Below are positions 33,346-41,617 of a stretch of 44,294 bases of DNA, one piece after another. The notes below the pieces were generated by a model. That model saw nothing but the letters and a program-made list of their open reading frames with translations. It did no database searches and had not been told where the DNA came from. Numbering within the stretch: the first letter of the stretch is position 1; each line of letters opens with the position of its first letter. Origin of the DNA: Sulfurimonas sp. UBA2011 (GTDB lineage: Bacteria > Campylobacterota > Campylobacteria > Campylobacterales > Sulfurimonadaceae); contig DDCH01000003.1 in NCBI GenBank assembly GCA_002335055.1, positions 1 through 44,294 on the forward strand. Direction: 5' to 3'. A program made the translations under genes and the position numbers.

Positions 33346-34599
33346 ATGTTTACACTTTCTGTATCTGGTCTTAACGAACAGATAAAAGGTCTCTTGGAGA
33401 CAAGCTTTACTCAAGTACTTGTAGAAGGTGAACTCTCCCGTATCACTTTTCATAACTCAGGACATATTTACTTCACACTTAAGGACAGCTCATCTGTCAT
33501 TTCTTGTGTGATGTTTAGGGGAAATGCCTCAAAACTAAAGTTTCGCTTGGAAGAGGGTATGAAAGTTGTTATTAATGCAGCACTTACATTGTATAAACCT
33601 CGTGGTTCGTATCAGTTAAACTGTTTTAGTGTTGAACCTTCAGGGCAGGGTGCATTAGCTTTAGCTTACGAGCAGTTAAAACAAAAACTCTCAACTCAGG
33701 GATATTTTAACACTGAGATAAAAAAACCACTTCCAAAATTTCCATCTCGAATTGCCTTGATCACTTCAGCAACCGGAGCAGCCTTACAAGACATGTTAAG
33801 AGTGGCAAATAGTCGTTATAAAAACATAGAGATAGATATATATGATGTTTTAGTGCAAGGCGATAGTGCAGCTTATGCGATATCCAATGCAGTGATAGTG
33901 GCAGACACTAAAGAGTATGATATCTTAGTTGTTGGTCGGGGTGGTGGAAGTATAGAAGACTTGTGGGCTTTTAATGAAGAAATAGTTGCTGATGCTATCT
34001 TTCATGCTTCTACTCCAGTTATTTCAGCTGTTGGACATGAAATAGACTGGGTTATAAGTGACTTTGTCTCAGATGTAAGAGCAGCAACTCCAAGTGCAGC
34101 CATGGAGATTTGTTTACCTGATACAAATGAACTCTATCAATATATTGACTCACTCTCGTCACAATTAGAACAAACACTCAAACAAAAAATTTATACAAAG
34201 TCTCAAGAACTTCAACATTTAAAAAGTTCATTTGCTCAGCACTCAGTAGATAAAAAACTAGCTCAAAGAGAAGAAGAGATAAAACAACTTAAAGAGAACT
34301 TCTCTCAATCTATAAATTTTAATCTACAAGGTTATGAAAGAGAGCTTTTAAGACTAAATCAGCAACTACCTCAGGCAATAAATAATCAATTACATATTGC
34401 ACAAACACAAGTACTTAATTTACAAAAACTATTAGAGTCTAATAATCCAAAATTCAAAACTAAAACAGGTTTTGCGCAACTCTCACAAAATGCTAAAGTT
34501 ATAGATATATCTTCTTTAATGCTAGGCGAAGAGTTTGATGTTCAGAGTGATAAAGTTCTGATTAGTGCAAAAGTAATAAATAAGGTAAAAATTAGATGA
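33346..34599 (+). CDS. xseA: exodeoxyribonuclease VII large subunit
   Basis: 417 residues. The N-terminal OB-fold (SVSGLNEQIKGLLE, VEGELSRITFHNSGHIYFTLKD) is followed by the catalytic domain with ALITSATGAALQDML, GRGGGSIEDLWAFNEE and PVISAVGHEIDW...DVRAATPSAA, then a coiled-coil of about residues 265-360 that binds the small subunit XseB. XseB is not in this window. It ends before the hairpin at 34640-34670. Confidence 0.95.
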   Translation: MFTLSVSGLNEQIKGLLETSFTQVLVEGELSRITFHNSGHIYFTLKDSSSVISCVMFRGNASKLKFRLEEGMKVVINAALTLYKPRGSYQLNCFSVEPSGQGALALAYEQLKQKLSTQGYFNTEIKKPLPKFPSRIALITSATGAALQDMLRVANSRYKNIEIDIYDVLVQGDSAAYAISNAVIVADTKEYDILVVGRGGGSIEDLWAFNEEIVADAIFHASTPVISAVGHEIDWVISDFVSDVRAATPSAAMEICLPDTNELYQYIDSLSSQLEQTLKQKIYTKSQELQHLKSSFAQHSVDKKLAQREEEIKQLKENFSQSINFNLQGYERELLRLNQQLPQAINNQLHIAQTQVLNLQKLLESNNPKFKTKTGFAQLSQNAKVIDISSLMLGEEFDVQSDKVLISAKVINKVKIR

Positions 34600-34639
34600 C
34601 TTATCCAGGTTTCTCAGGTTATGGGCGTATTTCTTATGG

Positions 34640-34670
34640 GTGAGTCTCAAGACTCACTCCCGTTTATTTT
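34640..34670 (+). terminator. rho-independent terminator after xseA
   Basis: GTGAGTC (34640-34646), a TCAA loop, and GACTCAC (34651-34657) form a perfect 7-base stem. A G-G/C-C extension with one bulge can lengthen it. It is followed by GTTTATTTT (T-rich, 34662-34670). It lies between the convergent xseA and sppA genes and ends the long plus-strand run. The minus-strand side lacks a T-tract. Confidence 0.7.
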
Positions 34671-34681
34671 AAAACTACTGT

Positions 34682-35551
34682 TTATTGCAAGACCATACTT
34701 GGAAAATAAGTATGAAGTGTTATAGCAGTAGATGCTGAAAGTTTTTTTAGCAACTTATCAAACTTATCTTCTTTGTTCCAGATAGGATCTTTAACTCTAC
34801 TAAGCTCTACGACTCTTTTTTTCGCATCAAAGCTAACACCAAGGGAATCAACTAAACCTACCTTCATGGCTTGTTTTGCTGTGAAAATATGAGCATTTGC
34901 ATAAAAATCGCGTTTTTTAAGGTCTAAACCCCTGGCATCAGCAACATCTTGTGTAAACATATCATATGTCCCTTGAATGACTTTATTTAACTCATTGACC
35001 TCATAGTCAGACCAAGGTCTATCTGTTGTTCCTAGTTCTTTATATTTTCCCGCATGGACACCCTGTGTTTTTATACCAATTTTTTGCATAACTTCACTTA
35101 AATCAGCACCTTTCATAATGACACCGATACTTCCAACTATACTTCCAGGATTTGCGATGATTTCATCTGCCCAGATACTAGCATAGTAAGACCCACTAGC
35201 TATAGTCCCTTTTGCATATGCCACAACTGGTTTTTTCTTCTTTAAACGTTTGATCGCATATGCTATCTCTATAGAAGGTGCAACTGCTCCACCTGGGGAG
35301 TTTACACTTAAAAGAACACCTTTGATAGAGTCATCATTTGCAGCTGCATCAATTTTGGAGACTATCTCAGTAGAATCCATTATAAGGCCGATAAGGCTTA
35401 TCTCTTGGAGATTATTTGTATGTAAACTTTGCTCATTTTGAGGTGCAAAGAGTAAAAAGAGTAGTAGTAAAAAAAGCATCGCTTTGAAATGATCTTGAAT
35501 AAATTTCATAGGAACCGTGATTGGTAAAAATAGTTTTTTGATAAAGTCCAT
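34682..35551 (-). CDS. sppA: signal peptide peptidase SppA (short, single-domain type)
   Basis: 289 residues with one N-terminal membrane helix (about 22-36), acting on the outer face of the inner membrane. Serine-lysine protease of the Bacillus SppA size class. Motifs: LLSVNSPGGAV, GTIASGSYYASIWADEI with nucleophile S119, GSIVGSIGVIMKG, and AGKYKELGTTDRPW with the catalytic lysine, probably K171. It starts right after the deaminase stop, with a strong AAAGGAG site. The deaminase-sppA order is as in C. jejuni, as I recall. Confidence 0.92.
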   Translation of the reverse strand: MDFIKKLFLPITVPMKFIQDHFKAMLFLLLLFLLFAPQNEQSLHTNNLQEISLIGLIMDSTEIVSKIDAAANDDSIKGVLLSVNSPGGAVAPSIEIAYAIKRLKKKKPVVAYAKGTIASGSYYASIWADEIIANPGSIVGSIGVIMKGADLSEVMQKIGIKTQGVHAGKYKELGTTDRPWSDYEVNELNKVIQGTYDMFTQDVADARGLDLKKRDFYANAHIFTAKQAMKVGLVDSLGVSFDAKKRVVELSRVKDPIWNKEDKFDKLLKKLSASTAITLHTYFPSMVLQ

Positions 35552-36775
35552 CTATATCTCTCCTTTTTCTAGTTGACCGTTTATGTAAACCTTAGAAATA
35601 TTATAATGATGAAGTATTAAATGAATAGCTAACTCTTCACTAGGTTCACTCTCTAAGTCTAGTACAAGCATATCTGCATTTTTACCCTCTGCTATTTCAC
35701 CAGCATTTACTCCAAGTGCTTCTGCCGCATTAATAGTAACACCATTTATAAGGGCTTTAGCAAACTCTAAAAGAGGTGCTGATGAGTGCATAAATAGAGA
35801 CATCTTCATCTCTTCAAAAAGGTCAAGTTTATAGTTTGAACTGAGACCATCAGTTGCTACTATCCATCGTATAGTTTTATCATTTAAGGCTTTTATATCG
35901 AGAGTTGGGTTTCCAAGTAATCGATTTGAAATAGGACAATGTATAATTGTATGTCTACTCGTTTTTATGATGTCTAGTTCTTCGTCTGAAGTTTGGACCC
36001 CATGAGTAAGTAATGTAGGTGTACCTTCAAAGTGTTCTAAAAACTCTTTCGAATCACTTACACTCTTTTCTTGTTTAAGCAAGTCAGTAAAAAACTTTTT
36101 AAACTCTCCATCACTTTTATCGAGCCAGTCTCGTTCAGCTTGACTCTCCATAAAGTGTGCTGTAAGAGGGAGTTTTTCATTCTTTACAATAGCTAAGGCT
36201 TTCTTTATAAGAACAGGATGCACTGCATAAGGGGAGTGAATAGCAACACCAGCTTGAAAACCACTGCGTTTCACACTTTTACTAGCATCTAAACGCGATA
36301 AAAAGTCTGTGAAAAGTGTATCTGCCATTGTCGCTTGTGAACCGATAAGTTCATTAAAGTAGATGACATTTTGTTTGGCATTCTCGCAAGCTTCTAAATC
36401 CATTCCATGTGAACTAATAGCACCAAATGTAGTGATACCATTGTCTAACATAGAGTCAATCGCTTTACTCATACAATCTTTATCGCAGCCACCAATTAAC
36501 TCTTCACGATTCTTTATTACACTATATAACCAAGTCATAAAATCACCATAAGATAGATGTGTTTTATTGGCTGAAAACTCTATGTGAACATGAGCATTTA
36601 TAAGTCCAGGCATTAAAAGAGAGTTCTCTCTTAGTGTTGTAACTTTTGCATCAGGGAAAAGAGCCCTAAGTTCTTCAATAGGGGCTATCTTCTCTATAGT
36701 TTTATCATAAGCGATAGATAAATTTGTACTAATTCTGTCTTTAAAATATATAAAATGGGGTGTAATTATTTGCAT
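35552..36775 (-). CDS. amidohydrolase, probable aminofutalosine deaminase (menaquinone pathway)
   Basis: 407 residues in the COG0402 amidohydrolase family. Metal ligands: H62 and H64 in GLINAHVHIEFSANKTH, a histidine in LTAHFMES, one in LLTHGVQTSDEEL, and the aspartate of VATDGLSSN. HCPISNRLLG is also typical. As I recall, the Helicobacter HP0267 protein shares INAHTHFEFS and VATDGLSSN and deaminates 6-amino-6-deoxyfutalosine. A methylthioadenosine/S-adenosylhomocysteine deaminase is the alternative. I chose ATG 36775 (start MQIITP); 36784 is possible. A longer frame to 36853 would begin upstream of the TATAAT at 36819 and is rejected. Confidence 0.8.
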   Translation of the reverse strand: MQIITPHFIYFKDRISTNLSIAYDKTIEKIAPIEELRALFPDAKVTTLRENSLLMPGLINAHVHIEFSANKTHLSYGDFMTWLYSVIKNREELIGGCDKDCMSKAIDSMLDNGITTFGAISSHGMDLEACENAKQNVIYFNELIGSQATMADTLFTDFLSRLDASKSVKRSGFQAGVAIHSPYAVHPVLIKKALAIVKNEKLPLTAHFMESQAERDWLDKSDGEFKKFFTDLLKQEKSVSDSKEFLEHFEGTPTLLTHGVQTSDEELDIIKTSRHTIIHCPISNRLLGNPTLDIKALNDKTIRWIVATDGLSSNYKLDLFEEMKMSLFMHSSAPLLEFAKALINGVTINAAEALGVNAGEIAEGKNADMLVLDLESEPSEELAIHLILHHYNISKVYINGQLEKGEI

Positions 36776-36818
36776 TTGTCTCATCTTTGTTTGTAATCTA
36801 TTAGTTTGATTATACACT

Positions 36819-36824
36819 TTTAAT
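36819..36824 (-). promoter_or_regulatory. -10 box of the deaminase-sppA unit
   Basis: TATAAT on the minus strand in AGTGTATAATCAAAC, about 44 bases before the preferred start at 36775. Back to back with the aroQ promoter; the two -10 boxes are only 11 bases apart. Confidence 0.55.
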
Positions 36825-36835
36825 ATTAATTTCGA

Positions 36836-36841
36836 TAAAAT
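36836..36841 (+). promoter_or_regulatory. -10 box of the aroQ-folK-flhF-flhG operon
   Basis: TAAAAT in ATTTCGATAAAATGG, 32 bases before the aroQ ATG, with AAAGG as ribosome site. It is almost the same block as the nadA promoter (ATTTCGATATAATG). Confidence 0.55.
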
Positions 36842-36873
36842 GGCTCTAAACAAGATTATACAAAGGTTTATTA

Positions 36874-37344
36874 ATGAAAATAGTAGTTATTCAAGGTCCT
36901 AACTTAAATATGCTAGGTGTAAGAGAACAAAATATTTATGGTCCTATGAAACTAGAGCAAATCCATGCTCAAATGAAAGATGTAGCAAGTCAAAATGGTG
37001 CTGAAATAGAATTTTTTCAAAGCAATTTAGAGGGCGAACTTGTTGACAAGATTCAAGAGTGTTATGGGGAAGCTAATGGTATTATTATTAATGCAGCTGC
37101 TTATACTCACACTTCTATTGCTATTCGTGATGCAATAAGTGCTGTAAGTATTCCAACTATTGAAGTTCATATTTCAAATATTTACAGACGTGAAGATTTT
37201 AGAAAAGTAAATATGATAGCACCAGTATGTGCTTCATCTGTTGTAGGTTTTGGTCCTTTTGGTTACCACCTGGCAATGATGGGGATGTTACAAATTATGA
37301 ATGAGATGAAAGCAGCACAAGAAACTCAGGATAAAGAAGCCTAG
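36874..37344 (+). CDS. aroQ: type II 3-dehydroquinate dehydratase
   Basis: 156 residues, normal for the type II enzyme of the shikimate pathway. Motifs: IQGPNLNMLGVRE...IYG with catalytic Y22, INAAAYTHTSIAIRDA, VEVHISN-like IEVHISNIYRREDFRK (histidine and arginines). First gene of a plus-strand unit leading into flagellar genes, matching the C. jejuni order as I recall. Confidence 0.95.
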   Translation: MKIVVIQGPNLNMLGVREQNIYGPMKLEQIHAQMKDVASQNGAEIEFFQSNLEGELVDKIQECYGEANGIIINAAAYTHTSIAIRDAISAVSIPTIEVHISNIYRREDFRKVNMIAPVCASSVVGFGPFGYHLAMMGMLQIMNEMKAAQETQDKEA

Positions 37345-37347
37345 TTT

Positions 37348-37836
37348 ATGCCTTTAAAACGCTCTTTAAGCCAAACACTTAGTGTTTATTCCTCAGAGCA
37401 TTTTCCATGGTTTAAGAAACAAATTTATCAGCACAGACATCAAGTAGTTGTAGGTGTTGGTGGTAATGTTGGAGATGTTAAACGTCGTTTTGAGCATCTT
37501 TTTTTTGAGATACAAAGAGATAAAAGAGTTACACTTACACAAACATCGTTGATTTTGAAAAATCCTCCTTTTGGTTTTAATGAACAAGAGGATTTTTTAA
37601 ATACAATTATCGTGATAAAGACATCAATGAATGCTAAAGTTTTTCTTGCCTTTTTAATGAGACTAGAAAAAAAATTTGGTAGAAAAAGAAGTTTTGTAAA
37701 TGCACCAAGGACCTTAGATTTGGATATTATATTTTTCGATAATTTAGTAATGAACACAGATAAGTTAACACTGCCACATCCTGCATGGATGGAGCGTGAA
37801 AGTGTGCTTATTCCCCTCTCCGGTCTGCATTTATGA
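37348..37836 (+). CDS. folK: hydroxymethyl-dihydropterin pyrophosphokinase
   Basis: 162 residues. It transfers pyrophosphate from ATP to hydroxymethyl-dihydropterin in folate synthesis. Signature: VVGVGGNVGDVKRRFEHLF, NPPFGFNEQEDFLNT, and PRTLDLDIIFFDN with the two metal-binding aspartates, then LPHPAWMERESVLIPL. An N-terminal extension of about 27 residues precedes the first strand. It overlaps flhF by ATGA. Confidence 0.92.
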   Translation: MPLKRSLSQTLSVYSSEHFPWFKKQIYQHRHQVVVGVGGNVGDVKRRFEHLFFEIQRDKRVTLTQTSLILKNPPFGFNEQEDFLNTIIVIKTSMNAKVFLAFLMRLEKKFGRKRSFVNAPRTLDLDIIFFDNLVMNTDKLTLPHPAWMERESVLIPLSGLHL

Positions 37837-39122
37837 AAATACTAACATTTACAGGAAGTACTCCATCTCAGGCACTTAAAATAGCCAAACTTGAAATTGG
37901 TGATGAGGGAATGCTTATCGAGACTAAAGAAGTCCGTAAAAAAGCTTTTGGTAAAGATGCACTTTATGAGATAGTGATTGGGATAGAAGAAGATATGCTT
38001 CCCTCAACATATAAAAAAGCTACAAAACCACTCTCTCAGCAACGACCGATTAAACAAGAGAGTCAAGATGTCCTTTTTGACCTCTCTAGTGCAGCTGAAC
38101 AGATAGCAAAAGTCTCTAGGGTAGCTGATGACCCAATTGCAGAGTATATGACACCCTCAAGAGAAATTCATAGACCAGCAGTCCCAGTACCTGAACCAAA
38201 AGAGCTTAAAGAGATAAAATCAGAAATTAATAAACTCACAGATAAAGTAAAAATTATTCAAAACATGTTTTGGGATGAAAAAGGACCAGATATTTCAAGT
38301 CAAATACCAGCAGAGTTTGCAGAGATTTATCGTCTAGCATCTCAGAGTGGTATGAACAAAAAACATCTTGATGAGTTGATGAAAATCACCTTAGAGCATA
38401 TGCCATTTAAAATGCGTGAGAACTCAGTAACAGTCAAACGCTACTTTCAAACAATACTCCGTAAAATGGTTCCAATACGAAGAGAACCAGTCTTAAGTAT
38501 GGGTACAAAAAAAGTCATAATGCTTGTTGGACCAACTGGTGTTGGTAAAACTACAAGTATTGCAAAACTTGCAGCTCGTTACTCTTTTTTAATGCAAAAA
38601 AAGCATAAGGTTGGTTTAGTTGTTCTTGATACATATAGAATTGGTGCAGTTGAGCAGTTAATGCAGTATGCAAGAATGATGAAACTAGGTATTGAGACTG
38701 TTGTTGATCCTCCTGAGTTTACATCTGCCTTAGACTCTTTACGTTATTGTGATTATATTTTAATAGACACAATGGGTTCATCTCCTTATGACAAGGGTAA
38801 AATAGAAAAAATTCATGAGTGTCTTGATGCTAATAGTACAGAGTATGAAGTAGAAGTAGTACTTGTGATGCCAAGTTCAATAAAGTATGAAGACTTACAA
38901 GTTACATATGATAATTTTTCTACCTTAGGAATTGATAGTTTGATGTTTACAAAATTAGATGAGACTATGGGTTTTGGAAATATCTTTTCACTCTCCTATG
39001 AGACAAAAAAACCTATATCTTACTTTTCAGTTGGACAAGAAGTACCTGAAGATTTGGTATGTGCTAGTAGTGATTTTTTAGTTGAGTGTTTACTTAATGG
39101 TTTTAATAGGAGTAAAGCATGA
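37833..39122 (+). CDS. flhF: flagellar biosynthesis GTPase FlhF
   Basis: 429 residues of the SRP GTPase family. It has a basic/linker N-terminal B domain (1-150), a helical N domain, and a G domain with GPTGVGKTT (233-241), DTYRIGAVEQL, DTMGSSPYDKG and TKLDETMGFG. FlhF places the flagellar basal body at the pole and, in Campylobacter, influences sigma54-dependent flagellar gene expression. It is coupled to folK and flhG by ATGA overlaps at both ends. Confidence 0.95.
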   Translation: MKILTFTGSTPSQALKIAKLEIGDEGMLIETKEVRKKAFGKDALYEIVIGIEEDMLPSTYKKATKPLSQQRPIKQESQDVLFDLSSAAEQIAKVSRVADDPIAEYMTPSREIHRPAVPVPEPKELKEIKSEINKLTDKVKIIQNMFWDEKGPDISSQIPAEFAEIYRLASQSGMNKKHLDELMKITLEHMPFKMRENSVTVKRYFQTILRKMVPIRREPVLSMGTKKVIMLVGPTGVGKTTSIAKLAARYSFLMQKKHKVGLVVLDTYRIGAVEQLMQYARMMKLGIETVVDPPEFTSALDSLRYCDYILIDTMGSSPYDKGKIEKIHECLDANSTEYEVEVVLVMPSSIKYEDLQVTYDNFSTLGIDSLMFTKLDETMGFGNIFSLSYETKKPISYFSVGQEVPEDLVCASSDFLVECLLNGFNRSKA

Positions 39123-40003
39123 TAGGTCATCAAGCTCAAAAGCTTGAAGAACTAGTAGCATCAAGTTCAAATGGGCTAAAAGCTACATCCAAAAAGACAC
39201 GCTTTATTGCTATAACTAGTGGTAAGGGTGGTGTTGGGAAGAGTACAATTAGTTCAAATCTTGCATATGCTCTTTCATTAAAGGGACTTAATGTTGGTAT
39301 CTTTGATGCGGATATTGGCCTCGCAAATCTTGATGTGATGTTTAATGTTAAAATTAAGAAGAACATTTTACATGTACTCAAGGGCGAAGCTACAGTAAGT
39401 GACATTTTAATTCCAATTACTCGAAACTTGATTCTTATTCCAGGTGAGAGTGGTGATGAAATATTAAAATACTCAGACTTAGCTTTGTTTGAACGTTTTA
39501 TGGAAGAAGCAAAAGTTTTAGATAAACTAGATGTTATGATTATTGATACTGGTGCGGGAATAGGGGAACATATACAAATGTTCTTAAATGCAGCAGATGA
39601 TGTTATAGTAGTAACCGTACCAGATCCAGCTGCAATTACAGATGCATATGCGACTATCAAAACTATTGCGACACTTCGTGATGATGTGAGTATGATTATG
39701 AATCAGGTGAAAAATGAAAAAGAGGCGGTTGGGGTATTTGAGAAGATTAAAAAAGTTGCAAATGCAAATATAAAGTCAGATCTTAACCTTCAGTTGATAG
39801 GTAAAATAAATGCAGATATTAAGGTGTCTTCTTGTGTAAAACAAAGAGCACTTTTCACTTCACAGTATCCAGCTTCTCAACCTTCACGTGATATAGAAGC
39901 GATAGTTATGAAAATACTAAAGAAGCTGGAACGAAACGTGCTGGTTAGTTCCAATGAAAGTGGTCTCTCTGGTCTATTTAAGAGACTTGTACAACATTTT
40001 TAA
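39119..40003 (+). CDS. flhG: flagellar number regulator FlhG (MinD/ParA-like ATPase)
   Basis: 294 residues. The deviant Walker A SGKGGVGKST (S34 to T43), DADIGLANLDVMF (switch I), DTGAGIGEH (switch II) and the C-terminal amphipathic helix (SGLFKRLVQHF) are typical. The N-terminal HQAQKLEELV helix resembles the DQAxxLR motif that activates FlhF. It restrains flagellar number with FlhF. Confidence 0.94.
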   Translation: MIGHQAQKLEELVASSSNGLKATSKKTRFIAITSGKGGVGKSTISSNLAYALSLKGLNVGIFDADIGLANLDVMFNVKIKKNILHVLKGEATVSDILIPITRNLILIPGESGDEILKYSDLALFERFMEEAKVLDKLDVMIIDTGAGIGEHIQMFLNAADDVIVVTVPDPAAITDAYATIKTIATLRDDVSMIMNQVKNEKEAVGVFEKIKKVANANIKSDLNLQLIGKINADIKVSSCVKQRALFTSQYPASQPSRDIEAIVMKILKKLERNVLVSSNESGLSGLFKRLVQHF

Positions 40004-40021
40004 TAGAGTTTGGGGTAGTAA

Positions 40022-40357
40022 ATGTTAGGTGAAAATTATGTTTATTTTTTTACAGTTCAGGGATTCTTTATAGGAATAATCTTTGGTATATTAAAATCCT
40101 TTGATGCTAGTGGTCTGTTTATATATACATCTCTAATAACAATTTTCTTTTATCTGTTTTCGTATATAATAATTGCACTCTATAATAAAACTTTAACAGC
40201 AAGGTCATATGATTTTCCTAGAGATAGACATGAATCTGATTTGGACATCTTTGTTAAAGAGATAAATAAGCGTGAACATTTAATTGATTCTGCAGTTAAA
40301 ACTACTGATGCTGCGATTAAAATGAATTCAGATGATTACAATGGAAAAGCTGCATGA
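40022..40357 (+). CDS. small two-helix membrane protein between flhG and fliA
   Basis: 111 residues with two hydrophobic helices (about 7-25 and 31-55) and a charged C-terminal cytoplasmic part containing RDRHESDLDIFVKEINKRE. I know of an unnamed protein at the same place in C. jejuni (between flhG and fliA), so it is probably a conserved member of this flagellar block; the function is unknown. Its stop overlaps the fliA remnant start as ATGA, so translational coupling is kept even though fliA is gutted. Confidence 0.7.
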   Translation: MLGENYVYFFTVQGFFIGIIFGILKSFDASGLFIYTSLITIFFYLFSYIIIALYNKTLTARSYDFPRDRHESDLDIFVKEINKREHLIDSAVKTTDAAIKMNSDDYNGKAA

Positions 40358-40512
40358 CCACAAATGATTTAAAATATAAAGAAGATGCGCTTGCAATCCA
40401 CTATCTTCCTGTAGTTAAAGCTATGGCTTACCGATTAGATATAACTGAGTCTCGTATTTCTCAGATTCATAAATCAGTAATACAAAAAATTAAAGAAAGT
40501 ATAGGAGCATAA
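40354..40512 (+). pseudogene. fliA: fliA (flagellar sigma28) reduced to 52 codons by an in-frame internal deletion
   Basis: The frame starts at ATG 40354, overlapping the previous stop, and ends at TAA 40510-40512, one base before fliM. Residues 1-28 (LKYKEDALAIHYLPVVKAMAYRL) are the FliA N-terminus and region 1.2. Residues 29-52 (DITESRISQIHKSVIQKIKES) are the end of region 4.2 with the recognition helix. In an intact FliA of about 230-240 residues some 180 residues separate these two parts. Regions 2, 3 and the start of 4 are missing, so the product cannot work as a sigma factor. The reading frame, both ends and the flanking genes are undamaged, so this looks like a single clean deletion, in vivo or in assembly. 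Confidence 0.85.
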
Positions 40513-40513
40513 A

Positions 40514-41617
40514 ATGGCAGAGATACTTTCACAAGAAGAGATTGATGCTCTACTGGATGTTGTAGATGATGAAGGTGATGATCTCTTAGAAACGGGGGAA
40601 GAGGAACTTCTTCCCAAGCGACAAGTGACACTATATGACTTTAAGAGACCAAATAGAGTCTCAACTGAACAACTTCGTGCTTTTCGTGGTGTGCACGATA
40701 AAATGGCAAGCAGTTTAGCCTCACACATTTCAGCTATTATGCGTTCCATTGTTGAGATACAGCTTCATTCAGTAGAGCAGATGACATATGGTGAGTTTTT
40801 GATGAGTTTACCTAATCCAACTTCATTTAATGTTTTCTCTGTTAAACCGCTTGAAGGAAGTGGAGTTATTGAAATTAATCCCTCTATTGCTTTTCCTATG
40901 CTTGATCGTTTACTAGGTGGGAAGGGTGAACCTTTTGATGCTAGTCGTGAGTTCTCAGATATAGAACTTTCACTTTTTGAAACAATTTTACGTGTTATGA
41001 TGAGTACACTTAAAGAAGCTTGGGGGCCAGTTATGGATATTTATCCAACAATTGAGTCTAAAGAGTCAAGTCCTAATGTTGTTCAAATTGTTGCGCAAAA
41101 TGAAATTGTTGTTATGGTTGTAATGGAGATTACTATTGGGCATTCCTCAGGTATGATGAATATATGTTATCCAGTTATTGCATTAGAACCAGTCCTTCCA
41201 AAACTTGCATCTCGTGACTTAATGTTAAACGAGACAAGTTCGAAAAAAAGTAGAAATACGGAGCTTCAAGTACTACTAGGTGGTGCAAAGGTTGATATTG
41301 AAGCGAACTTAGGGAATGCAGATTTAACTTTAGCTGATATTTTAGAGTTACATGTGGGTGATGTACTAAAACTTTCAAGTGCAGCGGATGATATTGTTAC
41401 TGTTAGTGTAGATGGAAAAGAGAGATTTCGTGGGGAAATAGGACTACGTCGTTTTAGAAAGTCTATTAGTATTACTGAAGTAATAGATACAGAAAAAGAT
41501 GCTGTAAAACGTGCTTTAGAAAACTTTGAACAAGAACGTCAAAATAAAATTTCAGGTGTAAGAGAAATTATAGACGATATACAAGAAGATAATTTAGAGG
41601 AGTTTAATAATGAGTGA
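40514..41617 (+). CDS. fliM: flagellar motor switch protein FliM
   Basis: 367 residues. The N-terminal CheY-binding motif ILSQEEIDALL (residues 4-14), the FliM core with YDFKRPNRVSTEQLRAF and the CheC-like middle domain (GGKGEP), and a C-terminal SpoA domain (LQVLLGGAKVDIEANLGNADLTLADILELHVGDV). The length is normal with a slightly long acidic tail. The ribosome site AGGAG lies at the end of the fliA remnant. It overlaps fliY by 8 bases. Confidence 0.95.
   Translation: MAEILSQEEIDALLDVVDDEGDDLLETGEEELLPKRQVTLYDFKRPNRVSTEQLRAFRGVHDKMASSLASHISAIMRSIVEIQLHSVEQMTYGEFLMSLPNPTSFNVFSVKPLEGSGVIEINPSIAFPMLDRLLGGKGEPFDASREFSDIELSLFETILRVMMSTLKEAWGPVMDIYPTIESKESSPNVVQIVAQNEIVVMVVMEITIGHSSGMMNICYPVIALEPVLPKLASRDLMLNETSSKKSRNTELQVLLGGAKVDIEANLGNADLTLADILELHVGDVLKLSSAADDIVTVSVDGKERFRGEIGLRRFRKSISITEVIDTEKDAVKRALENFEQERQNKISGVREIIDDIQEDNLEEFNNE

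Noticed and set aside
39136..39660. A 174-codon open frame on the minus strand inside flhG
   Set aside because: It is antisense to a clearly recognised gene, has low-complexity serine/isoleucine content typical of a shadow frame, and no ribosome site.
40354..40512. fliA split by a frameshift, with the missing part in another frame
   Set aside because: Only 159 bases lie between the previous gene and fliM, so there is no room for the missing regions in any frame; it is a deletion.
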